This document shows positions 12,601 through 21,789 of a stretch of 64,000 nucleotides of DNA, piece after piece. The notes under the pieces are model-generated. The model saw only the letters and a program-made list of their open reading frames with translations. It made no database searches and had not been told where the DNA came from. A program made the position numbers and the translations under genes. Position 1 is the first letter of the stretch. Each line of letters starts with the position of its first letter. The DNA is from Saccharina japonica. Its lineage: Eukaryota; Sar; Phaeophyceae; Laminariales; Laminariaceae. The stretch spans positions 327,024 to 391,023 of the forward strand of contig MEHQ01001746.1 in the NCBI GenBank assembly GCA_008828725.1. The letters are read 5' to 3'.

Positions 12601-15600
12601 TTGCTGCGGAGAAAGATATTTGTGGTGCTGTTGTTGCTCCGTGGAGACGGAGGAATACGAGTCAACCCAAACTGAAATATTTCGCGTCAATTAAAAAATC
12701 AAAGATCCGCGGAGGAATACAGTACGAGTACCAGGGTGTATACGAGTACACATATCTCGTTTTTTGTCTTCGCGAGAGCTTCGATATATTTTCTCTTCGA
12801 TAGACGTGTCTTTCTCGCAAGCACGACCTACCGCTTTCTCTCGTCGGCATCACTGGGCGGGTGGCCTTGAGCCTCTTCGACTTCCTCCACCACGTCGTCC
12901 ACCGTACATGTAGGCACAGGAACTACAACAGCAAGTAGCAGCAGCAGTTTGGACAAAAGGAATCTCGGTTTAATAGCTACGAGCAATATTTTTCTCGGGC
13001 GAATTATCACTGCTGTACCACGTATAGTAGAAGTAAACCAGGCCTTCAAATTGAAAAATGACATTTTAGGTGAGGTGATGAACGATCGACTACAGATTGA
13101 ATCGCCTGAGTTCGATTCCAACAAACACTCTTTTTTTCGCTTTTTTTGTCTCGGATCTGATTATTGTATATTTCCTGGTACTCATTATTTATGTGTTCCT
13201 ACCCGCTGTTGACAACGATGTTACATGATTGTAATAATATCATACGTACGTACCAGTAATAGTCTACATACATGATATTTTTGGTGTGCAAAACTGGAGG
13301 TACTGCGCATATTGGCAGTAATATATGTATCAGGGTCCGTTGCACACATCAAAACTGAGCCCATGGTGCCTTTCTAAGACTGAGACTGAAACACAGACGA
13401 GGTTGCGAACTGAGCAGCAACACTTTTCAGCCTGTCTGTACCTTCTTCCTGCAACACTTGGCATTGCCTTGGTTCTGTACGTATGTATCATACATCGAAA
13501 CACGAGCGAGAGCCATCACATTGTCGTAAACTTTACCAGGTACCAGGTACGCCTTATTATCCTGAGGACTGAGACTATTCGGTAAGAACAAAAAATGACT
13601 GGTGGTGATGATGTATTTCTGAGACTGAAACCGAGAAATGAGATTGCGAACTGGAATTTTAACACTTAGCATTTGTTCCTTCTACCGGCAACACTTGGCA
13701 TTGCCTTGATTATATACTAATTTGTCAGGTATCTATATCGAACCACGAGCGAGCGCCATCACATTAAGTTGTCGTAAGGATGGTACGAGGTATACCAGGT
13801 ACCAAATATATTTTGTATATTTTCCTATCCGGAGCATGGGTGCCGGCGAATGCGGAGCCCTTGTCTGGTACTATTCTTGAGTCTGCTTATTGCCCTGTGT
13901 GTGGTACCTGTGGTACCTGTCAATTTTCAGAATCGAGTTCATCTCCAGCGTTGAGTAAACGGATTTGCAGCTTCCTAGTGGTTTCGAATAGTCTGGCCAC
14001 GTTTTCAGGAAACGACCCTTCAGTCCCACTTCTAACTGGTGTACCCGTGCTGAGTATTGTCGGAGGTTTGGTGCAATCACTCGGAAATGTTATAAGCAAT
14101 ATGGCGATTACCCTCAGCCCCCTCCCCTCTTCCCTCCCCTCTCCCCGGCGTGAATGTTATGTTTATGTTTTTGGCTCGCCGAAGGTGGGTGTACATCGTC
14201 CTGACCGGCCGAAACTGCCGGCCTTGGCAGTCCCGTTAACAATTCTGTCGACTGTGGTCAAACCCATATGGGCGGCGGGCTTCTTCGTCTTGAAATTCTT
14301 GCCCGGGGGCGCTCGGAAGGGTGGGCGGAGGTCGCAGGTACCCTTCGGCTTGTCTTGCAAATGTTGCATTGGGTCGTTGCAACATTGTGAAGAGCCTTGT
14401 TTGTTTTATTAGTTTTGTTGGTGATGGTTGGTGCGACGAATAACATAGTACATTCAATCAAATTAAACTTTAAGAGCCACAGGCTCTATATCGTCCACCC
14501 GAGCTGCTAATAAAGTATCAACGCCCTTTAGTGTTGAGGAGCCAACCCTGTCGTTTGGGTTTTGATAGTAACACATTTAAGTGCCTCAAGTAAAAATATA
14601 TAGCATGTAACGACTTGATATTTGTCGACCCCCGAGAGCTTGAAAGTGGTCGGTGAGGTATGTGTTTGAATCTCTATACATGTCCTAGATCGCGACCCTA
14701 GAAACGCAGCCATGAAGAACGTTCTGGATGATAGTGCCGTGATTCATGCACGGGAGCCGCCTGCAGTAGATTGTTTCATCGGTTACCCAGCGAGTAGTGG
14801 AAGTTATTACTTACAGTAGTGCTGGCGGCACCCTTGTAGTCTGCACTGCGTGCGGACTCTGACAACCCCCGTGCGAGGCGTCGACATAGGCTGTGGTGAG
14901 CCCCTTACTTCCCGCCCTCCTGATTTTTCTCGTTTCGACTCGCACTGTAGGTCGGTGTTTATCCTGGGCGAGAACGGGGGGTTGTGTTCTACGTGGGAAT
15001 CATCGACGTCTTGCAGAGGTGAAGAGGCGTGGAGTCGTGCCCGTTCAGTTTTGGTTGCTTGTGTTCGTTGTTAGTGTTGCTTATTGTTGTCTCTGAAGGT
15101 GTTGTGTAGGTTAATTTCTAGCATCGTCTCGAAGGCAATGCGTAAAAACGCCCGTGGCGTGTTTTGCTGTCGTGTTTCGCTGGTGCCTATTTCGTCTGGT
15201 GCACGTGGGCGGGGGGTACTTGGTTGTATACTGTTGCATGCGAAGACAGCCTACAGAGAGTGCAGCTCGTACATACATAGCTGCATGGGTAGATACATCT
15301 TGGAACATATTCTGTACAATTATTCCACGACTTGCTCAATACCTGGGTATTTTTACTTGTTCCCCGTCTTTGTCGATTACGGCCGTTACGATCATACCGG
15401 GTAGCTCTATACGGCACATCGGTGTTTTTCGATCAATGCGATTGAAACTATCAAATCGATACGTGCGTTAAACTAACCATTCAACCAATCAAACGACCCG
15501 CCACTCAAACCCATGGAGCCAAAACCAGTACACGGCTGGAATCCATCGGTCGATGTTGAACAACGGAGTTAAACCCCTTCAATAGACCAGTTCCCCATTT

Positions 15601-17060
15601 ATTTCCCAATGTAATGGACGACTTAGTACTTGTTCGTGGTATTTGCTGAAGGCAACCATGTATTTCGTACCAATACAAATCATAAGGCATTGGGTGAATA
15701 CCAAAATATGCCCTCACATATTTTTCCGATCTAACTCGCGTTTTGTCTGTCCAGCCGAATTAAACGACTTCGGCGGCGGCAGTCGATAACGCATGCTCGC
15801 GCCATCGGCTTGCACCTGGCATAGACTTCATTGGTGCTCTGTGCGCGGAGATGTTAGCCAATTTCAAAATGCGGTCTGTCTCGATCTGCGTCGGAGTAAC
15901 CTGTGGGTTTCGAGGCCGCATCAGTCGGAGATTGCGATACTACGTGTAGACCATCCTATGCAACGCGTACGGGCTCTAATCGCGAGGAGTTTAGACTCGG
16001 CGATATCCTTAAGGCCGAAGCCTGCCTCTACCAGGGTGTTGCACAACCTGGCTTTGCCCTCCTTTTGGGCTGCCGGAACATGGGCGTTGGTGGTTTATTT
16101 CGAGGGCACGTACTAGCGGGGTACTCAGACAGTGTATTTTCTTTCTGAAGAAAGTTATCGACACCGCATACCTGATACCAGGTATGACACAGTCACAGCC
16201 GAATACTCCACAGAGGGGATGTTGAACGCAATGGGAAATATTCGGACAGTGATGTAAACTATGCACCCGTTCTGTTGTTTTTTGTTGCGCTGATTGTTCA
16301 TGCCATCAAGGGGGTGCGCGGTCTTCGCGGCTTGTGTTGGCCTGGTGCGTCATGTTATATTGGAGTATTCGGCCTATTTATTTTCCTTGGAAATCTGCCA
16401 TAGTATTGAACGCTGCATCCGCCACAGTCAGAGATGTGAATTCCAGCAGGGGTGCTGTAGATTGTAACCAGCGGTAACCGAAATATTCGAACGGGAGGAT
16501 ATATACATCGATATATTTTCCTCGTAACTACTGCGCTATATGTTGATGCCATCCGGAGCGTTCGCAATCTTTGCGGTTTGCTTCTGCCTGGCGCAACGGT
16601 GACCCACTTACTCCTTGATAAAATAAAACGCACCACCCTAGGGTAACTATACTGCCAGCGGCAAACGAAATATTCGGACGGGAGGATGTATACATCGATC
16701 TCTTCTCCTCGAAACTACTGCGCTATGTGTTGATGCCACCCGGAGCGTCGCAATCTTTGCGGTTTGCTTTTGCCTGGCGCAACGGTGACCCACTTACTCC
16801 TTGAAGAAATAAAACGCACCACCCTAGGGTAACTATACTGCTGTATACATCCGGCCCGAACGACACACTTGTGGTGTCAATTGATCGATCCAACACCTTA
16901 TTCACGCAAAAACCGCGATGACGCACACAGGTACAACGCCCGGAAAATGCTGGAACGAGGGGCGAAGGGCGTGCTTTATAACCGTCATGAAATCTCCGCT
17001 GTTCCTCCGCAAGAGTACAGGGATAGGTTTGTCGGCTTCGTCGATCGGAGCACCGAGTGA
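529..17060 (+). CDS. Phosphatidylinositol phosphate kinase, 3' part of gene (5 exons)
   Basis: Join 529-656, 4212-4344, 5388-5528, 14951-15018 and 16931-17060: 600 nt, 199 residues plus TGA. The 5' end lies outside the window, because the first exon seen opens at an acceptor AG (527-528). All junctions are GT-AG and phases agree (0; 2+1; 0; 0; 2+1). In order the product shows FLPRYTEHV and SLISRFYGIYRV, then NVFSTGKRIQERYDLKGS (the PIPK signature), MKDLDL, IMDYSLL (catalytic Asp), FYVGIIDVLQR (metal-binding Asp) and ISAVPPQEYRDRFVGFV near the C-terminus. This family phosphorylates phosphatidylinositol monophosphates on the cytosolic face of membranes. The specificity-loop stretch KMLERGAK aligns with KKLEHSWK of type I enzymes and keeps the Glu, suggesting a PI4P 5-kinase. 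The N-terminal half, including the ATP-binding Gly loop, is not visible, so partner domains (for example a GPCR fusion, known in oomycetes) cannot be judged. Introns are 3555, 1043, 9422 and 1912 bp. Confidence 0.9.
744..1073 (+). repeat. 330-bp direct repeat, left copy (LTR-like)
   Basis: Closely matches 3358-3692 in the same orientation, from GTATTGATTGTGCGTGCAAT to the ...CCCGAGATT...CAACA end. The pair flanks a 2.3-kb segment with an ORF chain. The arrangement resembles a small LTR retrotransposon, but no clear primer-binding site, polypurine tract or target duplication was found. Confidence 0.7.
1162..2474 (+). pseudogene. Decayed Glu/Lys/Gln-rich ORF chain between direct repeats
   Basis: One reading frame is open from 1162 to 1896 apart from a single TAA at 1417-1419, immediately followed by ATG. 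After stops at 1894-1896 and 1903-1905 the same frame runs on to 2283, and a different frame is open from 2208 to 2474. The product is charged (LERRQEEAKRER; EKRKEEEKGVEMEGQEEEE) with poly-Gln and a Pro run. It has an internal tandem duplication (PLRGDQAGMLDTVDHNHT, then PLRGAGTLDTVNHTHS) preserved at protein level, which argues it was once coding. No family was recognised. Its position between 330-bp direct repeats suggests a gag-like ORF of a decayed retroelement, or simply a pseudogene. Confidence 0.4.
2475..3357. other. Intronic A+T-rich stretch, no gene
   Basis: Lies between the ORF chain and the right direct repeat. Apart from a short partial duplication (CATGCTCATACGGTT near 2970 and 3051) nothing was recognised. 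Confidence 0.5.
3358..3692 (+). repeat. 330-bp direct repeat, right copy (LTR-like)
   Basis: Partner of 744-1073. Divergence is a modest number of substitutions and small indels, so the duplication is not recent. Confidence 0.7.
4212..4344 (+). CDS. PIP kinase exon with YDLKGS motif
   Basis: Acceptor CTCCTCCCAG, donor GTGAGC at 4345. The first base completes CGG (Arg). It then reads STIFIASSNVFSTGKRIQER followed by YDLKGSVIGRR; the Lys of YDLKGS is invariant in the family. It ends in phase 0. Confidence 0.92.
4345..5387 (+). other. PIP kinase intron (1043 bp)
   Basis: Bounded by GTGAGC and GCGGATAG. It is T-rich, with no recognised element. Confidence 0.8.
5388..5528 (+). CDS. PIP kinase exon with MKDLDL and IMDYSLL
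   Basis: Exactly 47 codons, phase 0 at both ends. The acceptor ends GCGGATAG and the donor is GTGAGA. It begins MMKDLDLVES and ends DFLAGLGIMDYSLL, the segment holding the catalytic Asp. Confidence 0.93.
5754..6523. mobile_element. 770-bp foldback element with ~260-bp inverted arms, flanked by TA
   Basis: The left arm (5754 to about 6010) and right arm (about 6250-6523) are diverged inverted copies of each other. Outer ends are TACATGGTCCG and CGGACCATGTA, with TA dinucleotides at 5752-5753 and 6524-6525 compatible with a mariner-type target duplication. It sits inside the 9.4-kb PIP kinase intron. The centre carries an exon-like ORF. No transposase was seen. Confidence 0.75.
6103..6223 (+). 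CDS. Exon-like ORF in the core of the foldback element
   Basis: ATG in a good context (CACCATGG) opens a frame beginning MATDGSAPAVSDVLDISYDA and ending at a strong donor (GTAAGT at 6224). It lies in the unique centre between inverted arms, as in pack-type elements that capture gene pieces. The product is not recognised and it could be chance. Confidence 0.25.
6530..8130. other. Intronic DNA, no recognised feature
   Basis: Part of the PIP kinase 9.4-kb intron. An exon-like piece around 6895-6957 (preceded by CGTGTAG, followed by GTGAGC) was considered but has no recognisable product and is not needed for the kinase frame. Confidence 0.5.
8135..8260. repeat. Cluster of small GC hairpins
   Basis: Successive perfect stems: CCCGAGG/CCTCGGG at 8135-8158, GGGG-tttcg-CCCC at 8156-8168 and CTTCG/CGAAG at 8171-8185, then a C/G-rich stretch. 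Such strings of GC hairpins are common in organelle genomes, so an organelle-derived insert is possible but unproven. Confidence 0.45.
8261..10020. other. Intronic DNA, no confirmed feature
   Basis: Several medium ORFs on both strands (for example minus 8515-8898, plus 9637-9894) have no recognisable domains. A short tRNA-like fragment at about 8955-8985 lacks the remaining arms. Confidence 0.4.
10022..10310 (+). repeat. ~285-bp direct duplication, copy 1
   Basis: Matches about 10578-10880 in the same orientation, sharing GCACAAATCACACCCAGCAG and TGGAGCATGGAGCTCTTGGC. Confidence 0.75.
10578..10880 (+). repeat. ~285-bp direct duplication, copy 2
   Basis: Second copy of 10022-10310, separated from it by about 270 bp. 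Ends in GAGCGAGCGTAGCGGGC near a GC hairpin (GCGGGCGGAAGCGCCCGC). Confidence 0.75.
11097..11225 (+). mobile_element. Possible hAT-like terminus with subterminal CGGGTACCC repeats
   Basis: TAGAGCTGCACCCG at 11097 resembles the TAGAGATGGGCACCGG end of the complete hAT element at 24487. It is followed by many CGGGTACCC/ACCCG motifs. No matching right end was found, so it would be a solo end. Confidence 0.3.
11226..13375. other. Intronic DNA, no confirmed feature
   Basis: A GC-rich stretch at 12340-12660 is open in two plus frames without recognisable domains. A minus-strand frame at 13124-12828 ends in an acidic tail (DDVVEEVEEAQG). Neither is supported as a gene. Confidence 0.35.
13376..13805 (+). 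repeat. Tandem duplication, two ~240-bp copies
   Basis: GAGACTGAAAC...CAACACTTGGCATTGCCTTG...ACGAGCGAG.GCCATCACATT...GTCGTAA occurs at about 13380 and again at about 13620, with diverged interiors. Confidence 0.7.
14951..15018 (+). CDS. PIP kinase small exon with IID metal-binding motif
   Basis: 68 nt. The acceptor is CGCACTGTAG and the donor GTGAAG at 15019. Phase 0 gives VGVYPGRERG then VVFYVGIIDVLQ plus two bases (AG) of an Arg codon. It lies 9.4 kb after the previous exon yet joins it exactly (MDYSLL + VGVY), as in other family members. Confidence 0.88.
15800..16148 (+). pseudogene. Unassigned coding-like remnant in the last PIP kinase intron
   Basis: One frame near 15815 reads PGIDFIGALCAEMLANFKM before a stop. 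The adjacent frame (15903-16148) continues LGDILKAEACLYQGVAQPGF and LLLGCRNMGVGGLFRGHVLA. Two overlapping frames with protein-like composition suggest a frameshifted old gene piece. The family is not recognised. Confidence 0.25.
16216..16845 (+). repeat. ~186-bp tandem repeat (two good copies plus one diverged)
   Basis: Copies begin with CCAGCGGTAACCGAAATATTCG (16469) and its variant at 16655, a period of 186 bp. Both contain TTTGCGGTTTGCTT and GCAACGGTGACCCACTTACT. A more diverged copy lies at about 16220-16370. Confidence 0.75.
16931..17060 (+). CDS. PIP kinase terminal exon
   Basis: Acceptor CACACAG at 16924-16930. The first base completes AGG (Arg), then YNARKMLERGAKGVLYNRHE, ISAVPPQEY and RDRFVGFVDRSTE, stopping with TGA at 17058-17060. 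It contains the specificity (activation) loop and the conserved C-terminal block. Confidence 0.9.
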
Positions 17061-17980
17061 CTGATACGTTGACCGCCGGAAAACCAACGGATGAAGGCAT
17101 GCTGCTAGCTATTCGGTATTTTTGTGTAGAACGTGTCGCCAAGCGCGCCGAGAGGATGCCTTTGTTCATCAATGACAGGATACGACTGGCGTGTTTGAGT
17201 TCGGTTAATCCTTCGAGGTACAGTATTAGTAGCCGGGAAGTGCACATATGCGGCGAGATGACTGGATGCATGTAAGATGTAGAGATTTTACGGTGTTTGT
17301 TGCATCGACTTTCTTCATGCGGCAGCCGAAAGGTACAGGCTTTATTGTTTTTTTATTCCCTCGGTGATGTGGCTCATAGTTGGCGACCTAGGGCGGTTGA
17401 GATTTCGGAGTTCGACGTGGTTTGTTGCTTTTCTATGTTGACATTTGTTTGCAAACTTACCGGGAATGACAACCTGCTATAATAACGCAAGCGCCTCGGA
17501 GAATAGAGGTTCAGTGGACTGGAACAGCATTTCGTTCGGTTTAAGGTTCGCATTAATCGCCTAAAAATCACGTGACTAATCTGCTGTGGACTAAATCTGT
17601 GACATTTCTTATACATTATATATAGAGTACAAGGACTCCGCATGTACTGCCGGCACCAATGCTCCAGGTAGGGCAGGGCAGGAGTTCCCCTCCGGGACGT
17701 GCTCAGGGGAGTGGCGCAATTGTTGTTGTTGTTGTTGTCTTCACATTAAAAGCCGTGCCGGTCTCTTTATCCAGTACCTCCATCTGTCGGTACTAATCCA
17801 ACACTTGACGCGGTCGATTCCCGTGGTCACAGGCTAACATACCCAAAACAGGTATACTGAAATAAAAGTGGAACCCGAAGGGTCCGCAAAGCGATCAAAG
17901 TCAGTCAAAACAGATAGTCTGGAGCCCTCCGCTCCCCTCTACACGCTAAGTGAAGGTAAACATAAAACTGGAAAGGTCAA
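17061..17980. other. Downstream flank of PIP kinase, no gene
   Basis: Probable 3' UTR and intergenic DNA. It contains a short TTG repeat at about 17710-17730 and nothing else recognised. Confidence 0.5.
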
Positions 17981-17989
17981 CATCACCAA

Positions 17990-18085
17990 TCGGGGGTATA
18001 CGCTCCCTGATTTTCTATCGTGGTGCCCCTATAATGCCGGGGTGTTCCGTGCCGGGTTCACGCCGGTCAGGCAAACAAATCGAGT
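17990..18085 (-). repeat. Dispersed repeat family D, diverged fragment
   Basis: CCCCTATAATGCCGGGGTG...GGTCAGGCAAACA aligns with CCCTACAATGCCGGGACGG...GACCAGGCAGACA of the minus-orientation copies near 49.5 kb. Confidence 0.5.
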
Positions 18086-18554
18086 CCTCCACGCCGATTA
18101 TAAACGCAGACATGATAAGGGGGAAGGGAACTATGGTCCCGTGCTACTGATGTACCCCCGGCCTGCGAGCAGTGTACCTGCAAAATGTCAAACAACAGCG
18201 AAGGGAAAAAGACAAAGACGAAGACTAAAAGACAAGCTAACAGTACAAACAGACACTCAAACAAACACGACCGCAGAGATAGCATAGACACGCCATCCCG
18301 AGGGGCTGGTGCAATGGTGCAGCGATGGGGGAAGGGGAAAAAAAACAAAAATAGTCCAGGAGAGTCAATCCGGCACATATCGCGCCACTCGGTCCGCCAT
18401 TTCTCGCTTGTTTTCTTCCCTCGCCGATTCGTCCTTCTTCCGCACCCCTCCCGTCCCGTTGGTTTTTGTCGTCTCTATATTATTGCTAGGGTCGTTGTCT
18501 CGCTTGATCGCTCGTTTTCGACTGGCCTCCTCTTCGTCCTTGTGCCAGGAGGTC

Positions 18555-19376
18555 ATAAACCTCTCAGCTCCCTGCAGCACTCCCTTGTACCATACCACTG
18601 CCTTCCTCCCTTCACCTTCGCTGCTTCCGTCCAAATTGAATTCGGGACTCCGAGGACACATCTCTCGTCGTCCGTAGAGCCGTGCGTAGCCCCGGATGCC
18701 TTGAAGTCGTCCTTCAGGCACGTCTGCCAGTTCCGCTCCGGGCACCCCGCGCCCGGGTCCTTCCCCCCCCCCAGCTCCCCGAACATCAGTCGTTTCGGAA
18801 GTCGCCCGTCTGACTGCCTTGCCACGGCCCCCGCGAACAGCAGTCGCCGCTGCCGGACAGTGGCTTCCACACTCTGGCACCCGACCCTCTTCAGGGCCTG
18901 GGCGTATGACAGCTGCCGGTAGGTGCCCTGCTTGCGCTGGTATCCAATAACTCGCAGCAGCAGCCGGTGGTGTATCGTCCGCAGCAGTCAGTAGTAGTCG
19001 CGACGTGGGGCCCATGTCATGCAACCGTACAGCAGTGTCTCCATCGCCTCCGCTTGAAGCAGGCGGGTCTTGAGTCGAAACGGTGCTCCCGGCCTATCGA
19101 AGAGCTCCGGGCCATACCTCCTGACGCACGCCGACGTTGCTCTGCTCCTGAAGTTGATCTCCCGGGTGAGGTCGCCATGTTCGTTGACGAGGCCGGAGTC
19201 TCCGTCTTCTTCTCCGACACCGTCAGCCCAAACTCCCCAAACACCTGCACGATAATGGTCATCATCCTCGCCAGTCCGTCGGCGGACCTCGATACAACGC
19301 CGGCGTCATCGGCATACAGCATCCCCCACACCGCCTTCCGTACGCGGTCGAGTGGTGTCTCTGTCCCCGCTTCCGC
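18555..19376 (-). pseudogene. LINE (non-LTR retrotransposon) reverse transcriptase, 3' fragment
   Basis: Read on the minus strand it starts TPLDRVRKAVWGMLYADDAG (YADD is the RT active-site motif) and continues FGEFGLTVSEKKTET. It shifts frame near 19190, continues EAMETLLYGCMTWAPRRDYY, meets an in-frame TGA, then runs LLRTIHHRLLLRVIGYQRKQ, RQRRLLFAGAVARQS and RLPKRLMFGELGGGK to about 18555. This is the typical C-terminal end of LINE ORF2 in oomycetes and algae. The 5' side is replaced at about 19376 by the GGAAGCTTCC array. It is inactive. Confidence 0.85.
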
Positions 19377-20000
19377 GGAAGCGACGTGAAAGCTTCCGGG
19401 AAGCGATGGAAGCTTCCGTGGAAGCGATGGAAGCTTCCGTGGAAGCATGGAGGCTTCCGCGGAAGCATGGAAGCTTCCATGGAAGCTTCCACCGTGGAAA
19501 ATTCCGTGGAAGCTGACAGTGGAAGTTCTAAACTTTCGCGTTTTGACCGCGAGGTGGAAAGCGCGAGGCTGGGAGTCGACCTTGTGCTTCGCACCTGGAC
19601 AGGTCTAGGGTGGCTCCATTCGGCTTCCCCTCACTCCGCGGTTTTTATTAAGAAGGCTCTTATGGGAACACATCCTGGCGGGGCCTGTTTGTGTGGAATC
19701 AGGGGTGTGATGGGATCACCCTTTCTTTGGTGGACGAGTGGTGGTAAGCTTCCACGAATACTTCCACGGAAGCTTCCATGACGGCAGCGTCGACATCTTC
19801 CGCAGAAGCACGTACGGCCTGCGTGGAAGCTTACACCGTCCCCGTGGAAGTATGGAAGCTTCCACGGAAATTTCCATCGACTTCCGCGGAAGCTTCCATG
19901 AAAGCTTCCGACGCTTCCATGGAAGCTTCCGTCGCTTCCACGGAAGCTTCCACCGCTCCATAAGCTTCCATGGACGGTGGAAGCTTTCCGTGAAAGCGGT
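19370..20000. repeat. GGAAGCTTCC palindrome array, segment 1
   Basis: Dense copies of GGAAGCTTCC joined by NN-GGAAGC-type linkers at 19370-19500 and 19745-20000, with unrelated DNA (about 19510-19740) between. Because the unit is palindromic and stop-free, all six frames stay open and give EAS/EAST, GSFHG or KLPWK repeats. Those ORFs are by-products, not evidence of protein. Confidence 0.85.
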
Positions 20001-20504
20001 GGATTTCCCCCCCGTGGACGCGGTGGCAGTTTCGCTGGAGCGCGTGGAGCTTCGTTGGGGGCAGCTTCCCGCGCGCCCCGCGGTTTTATCTCGCTGGAGT
20101 CCATGGAACTAGTGGATAGACTGTAGGCACTTTGGTTTTCTTGGTGTGGAACTTCCCCCCCTCCGCGGGTCCGCGGGACGCTTCCCGCTGGACAGCCTTA
20201 CCAACGTGCTTTCCCCACGAGTAGGGCAGCTTCCAATCAACTAGCTATCTTGTGTAACTGTTTCCTCCACTCTTATTCCCCAATGGAAAAAGCTTTCCGT
20301 CGCTTCCTCCCCGGGGGTAAAGCTTTCCCCCACCCCCGTCCCGTGGCAAAAGCGATGGAAAGCTTCCCTTTCCCCCGTCCCCCCTCTTCCCCCCCCCCCC
20401 GATTTGGGGGGTGTGGGGTCCCCGGTGTCCCCCTCCCCCCGTCCCCCCGGCCCCCCCCGTGGCGCGGCTTGCTCCGTGGACTCGAGCGTACTGGAGCTTC
20501 CCAC
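20001..20504. other. GC-rich spacer inside the palindrome array
   Basis: C-rich runs (for example 20390-20410) and scattered half-units such as AAAGCTTTCC and GGAAAGCTTCCC. No gene. Confidence 0.6.
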
Positions 20505-21190
20505 GGGGAGCATGGAAGCTTCCACGGAAGCATGGAAGCTTCCACGGAAGCATGGAAGCTTCCACCGTGGAAGCTTCCACGGAAGCCGTGGAAGCTTCCA
20601 CGGAAGCCGTGGGAGCTTCCACGGAAGCTTCCACGAACGCTTCCGTTGAATGTTTTCGCTTCCACGAAAGCTTTCGTGGAAAGTATTCGCTTCCACGGAC
20701 GTTGCAAGTGGAAGTTCGTCGTGACGAGCTTCCATGGAAGTTGCGGAGGCTTCCATGGAAACTTCCACAGAAGCGGTGGTGGAAGCTTCCACGGAAGCTT
20801 CCACGGAAGCCGCTGACACGAAAGCTTCCGTGGAATATGCCGCGGAAGTTTCAATGGAAGCGCCTTCAACGGAAGCTTCCATGGAAGCTTCCAAGTTGGG
20901 CAAACTTCCGCGGATGCTTCCATCGAAGGGACTTCCACGGAAACTTCCATGGAAGCTTCCGCCGAAGCGCCTTCAAAAGAAGCTTCCACGGAAGACGCTT
21001 CCGTGGAATTTTGCACGGACTCTTCCGTAACTTCAATGTAACGTTACGCCAACACTTGCATGGAGAGCTACCGCTTCCGTGGAATCTTCCACCGCTTCCG
21101 TAGAAGCTTCCATCGCTTCCCGCAGCTCCCCGTCAGCTTCCATGGAAGTGATGGGAGCTTCCGTGGAAGCGGCGGAAACTTCCTCGATTT
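20505..21190. repeat. GGAAGCTTCC palindrome array, segment 2
   Basis: The densest part. Between 20514 and 20623 the palindrome (one copy with a single-base variant) recurs at spacings of 20, 20, 15, 21, 21 and 12 bp. Linkers are mainly ACGGAAGCAT, ACGGAAGCCGT and AC. Repeats become sparse toward 21190. Confidence 0.9.
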
Positions 21191-21199
21191 TACGCCCTG

Positions 21200-21780
21200 T
21201 CGTGGCGGTGTATACTACTAGTAAGTCAGGAAAGAAATAAGCTTGTGAGTAAATGAATGTTAGAATATCCATAGTACTAACAATCCCATGGCCAAAGTAC
21301 GCAACCAAAACCATTGCAGCGCGAGTCTGTTCGTCTGTTCGTCTTTTCCCGCAGCTTCCAAGCTAAGACAAACAAGGCTCGTGTTAATGCGGTTGGTACA
21401 TATGTGGTATGATTGCTGATTGTTGCCGTGAAATTCGTTAATTTCCGTGACACCGCCAGCGATAAACATGTGGTTACTTTGGGGAAGGTAGACACGACAA
21501 AATTATGTAATGAACGATCTTGTGCGTAAACTCTGGCACACCGTCGTTGTTCCCGCGGGGCCGTCGGAGTCGTGAAATAAATGTATTCTGGACGTCGAGT
21601 AAAACGTTGTACTCCAGTGCAAGAAGAGGGAGACGCAATGTACTGATAAAACGGTAGGGCCGTTGACAACGTAGGATATAAGACAAAGTCAACCCAAATA
21701 CTGTGATCCCGGCCCATCGTAAACGCGGCAAAACGTTGTGCGGGAACAAAACACTGTAAAACGATTGCTCCACAATTCAT
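21200..21780. other. No recognised feature
   Basis: A minus-strand frame at 21792-21277 is long but has no recognisable domain. Confidence 0.4.
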
Positions 21781-21789
21781 CACGAACAT

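Noticed and set aside
19383-21190. Long EAS/KLPWK-repeat ORFs on both strands
   Set aside because: They arise automatically from a stop-free palindromic DNA repeat; frames change from block to block and no start, splice or domain supports a protein.
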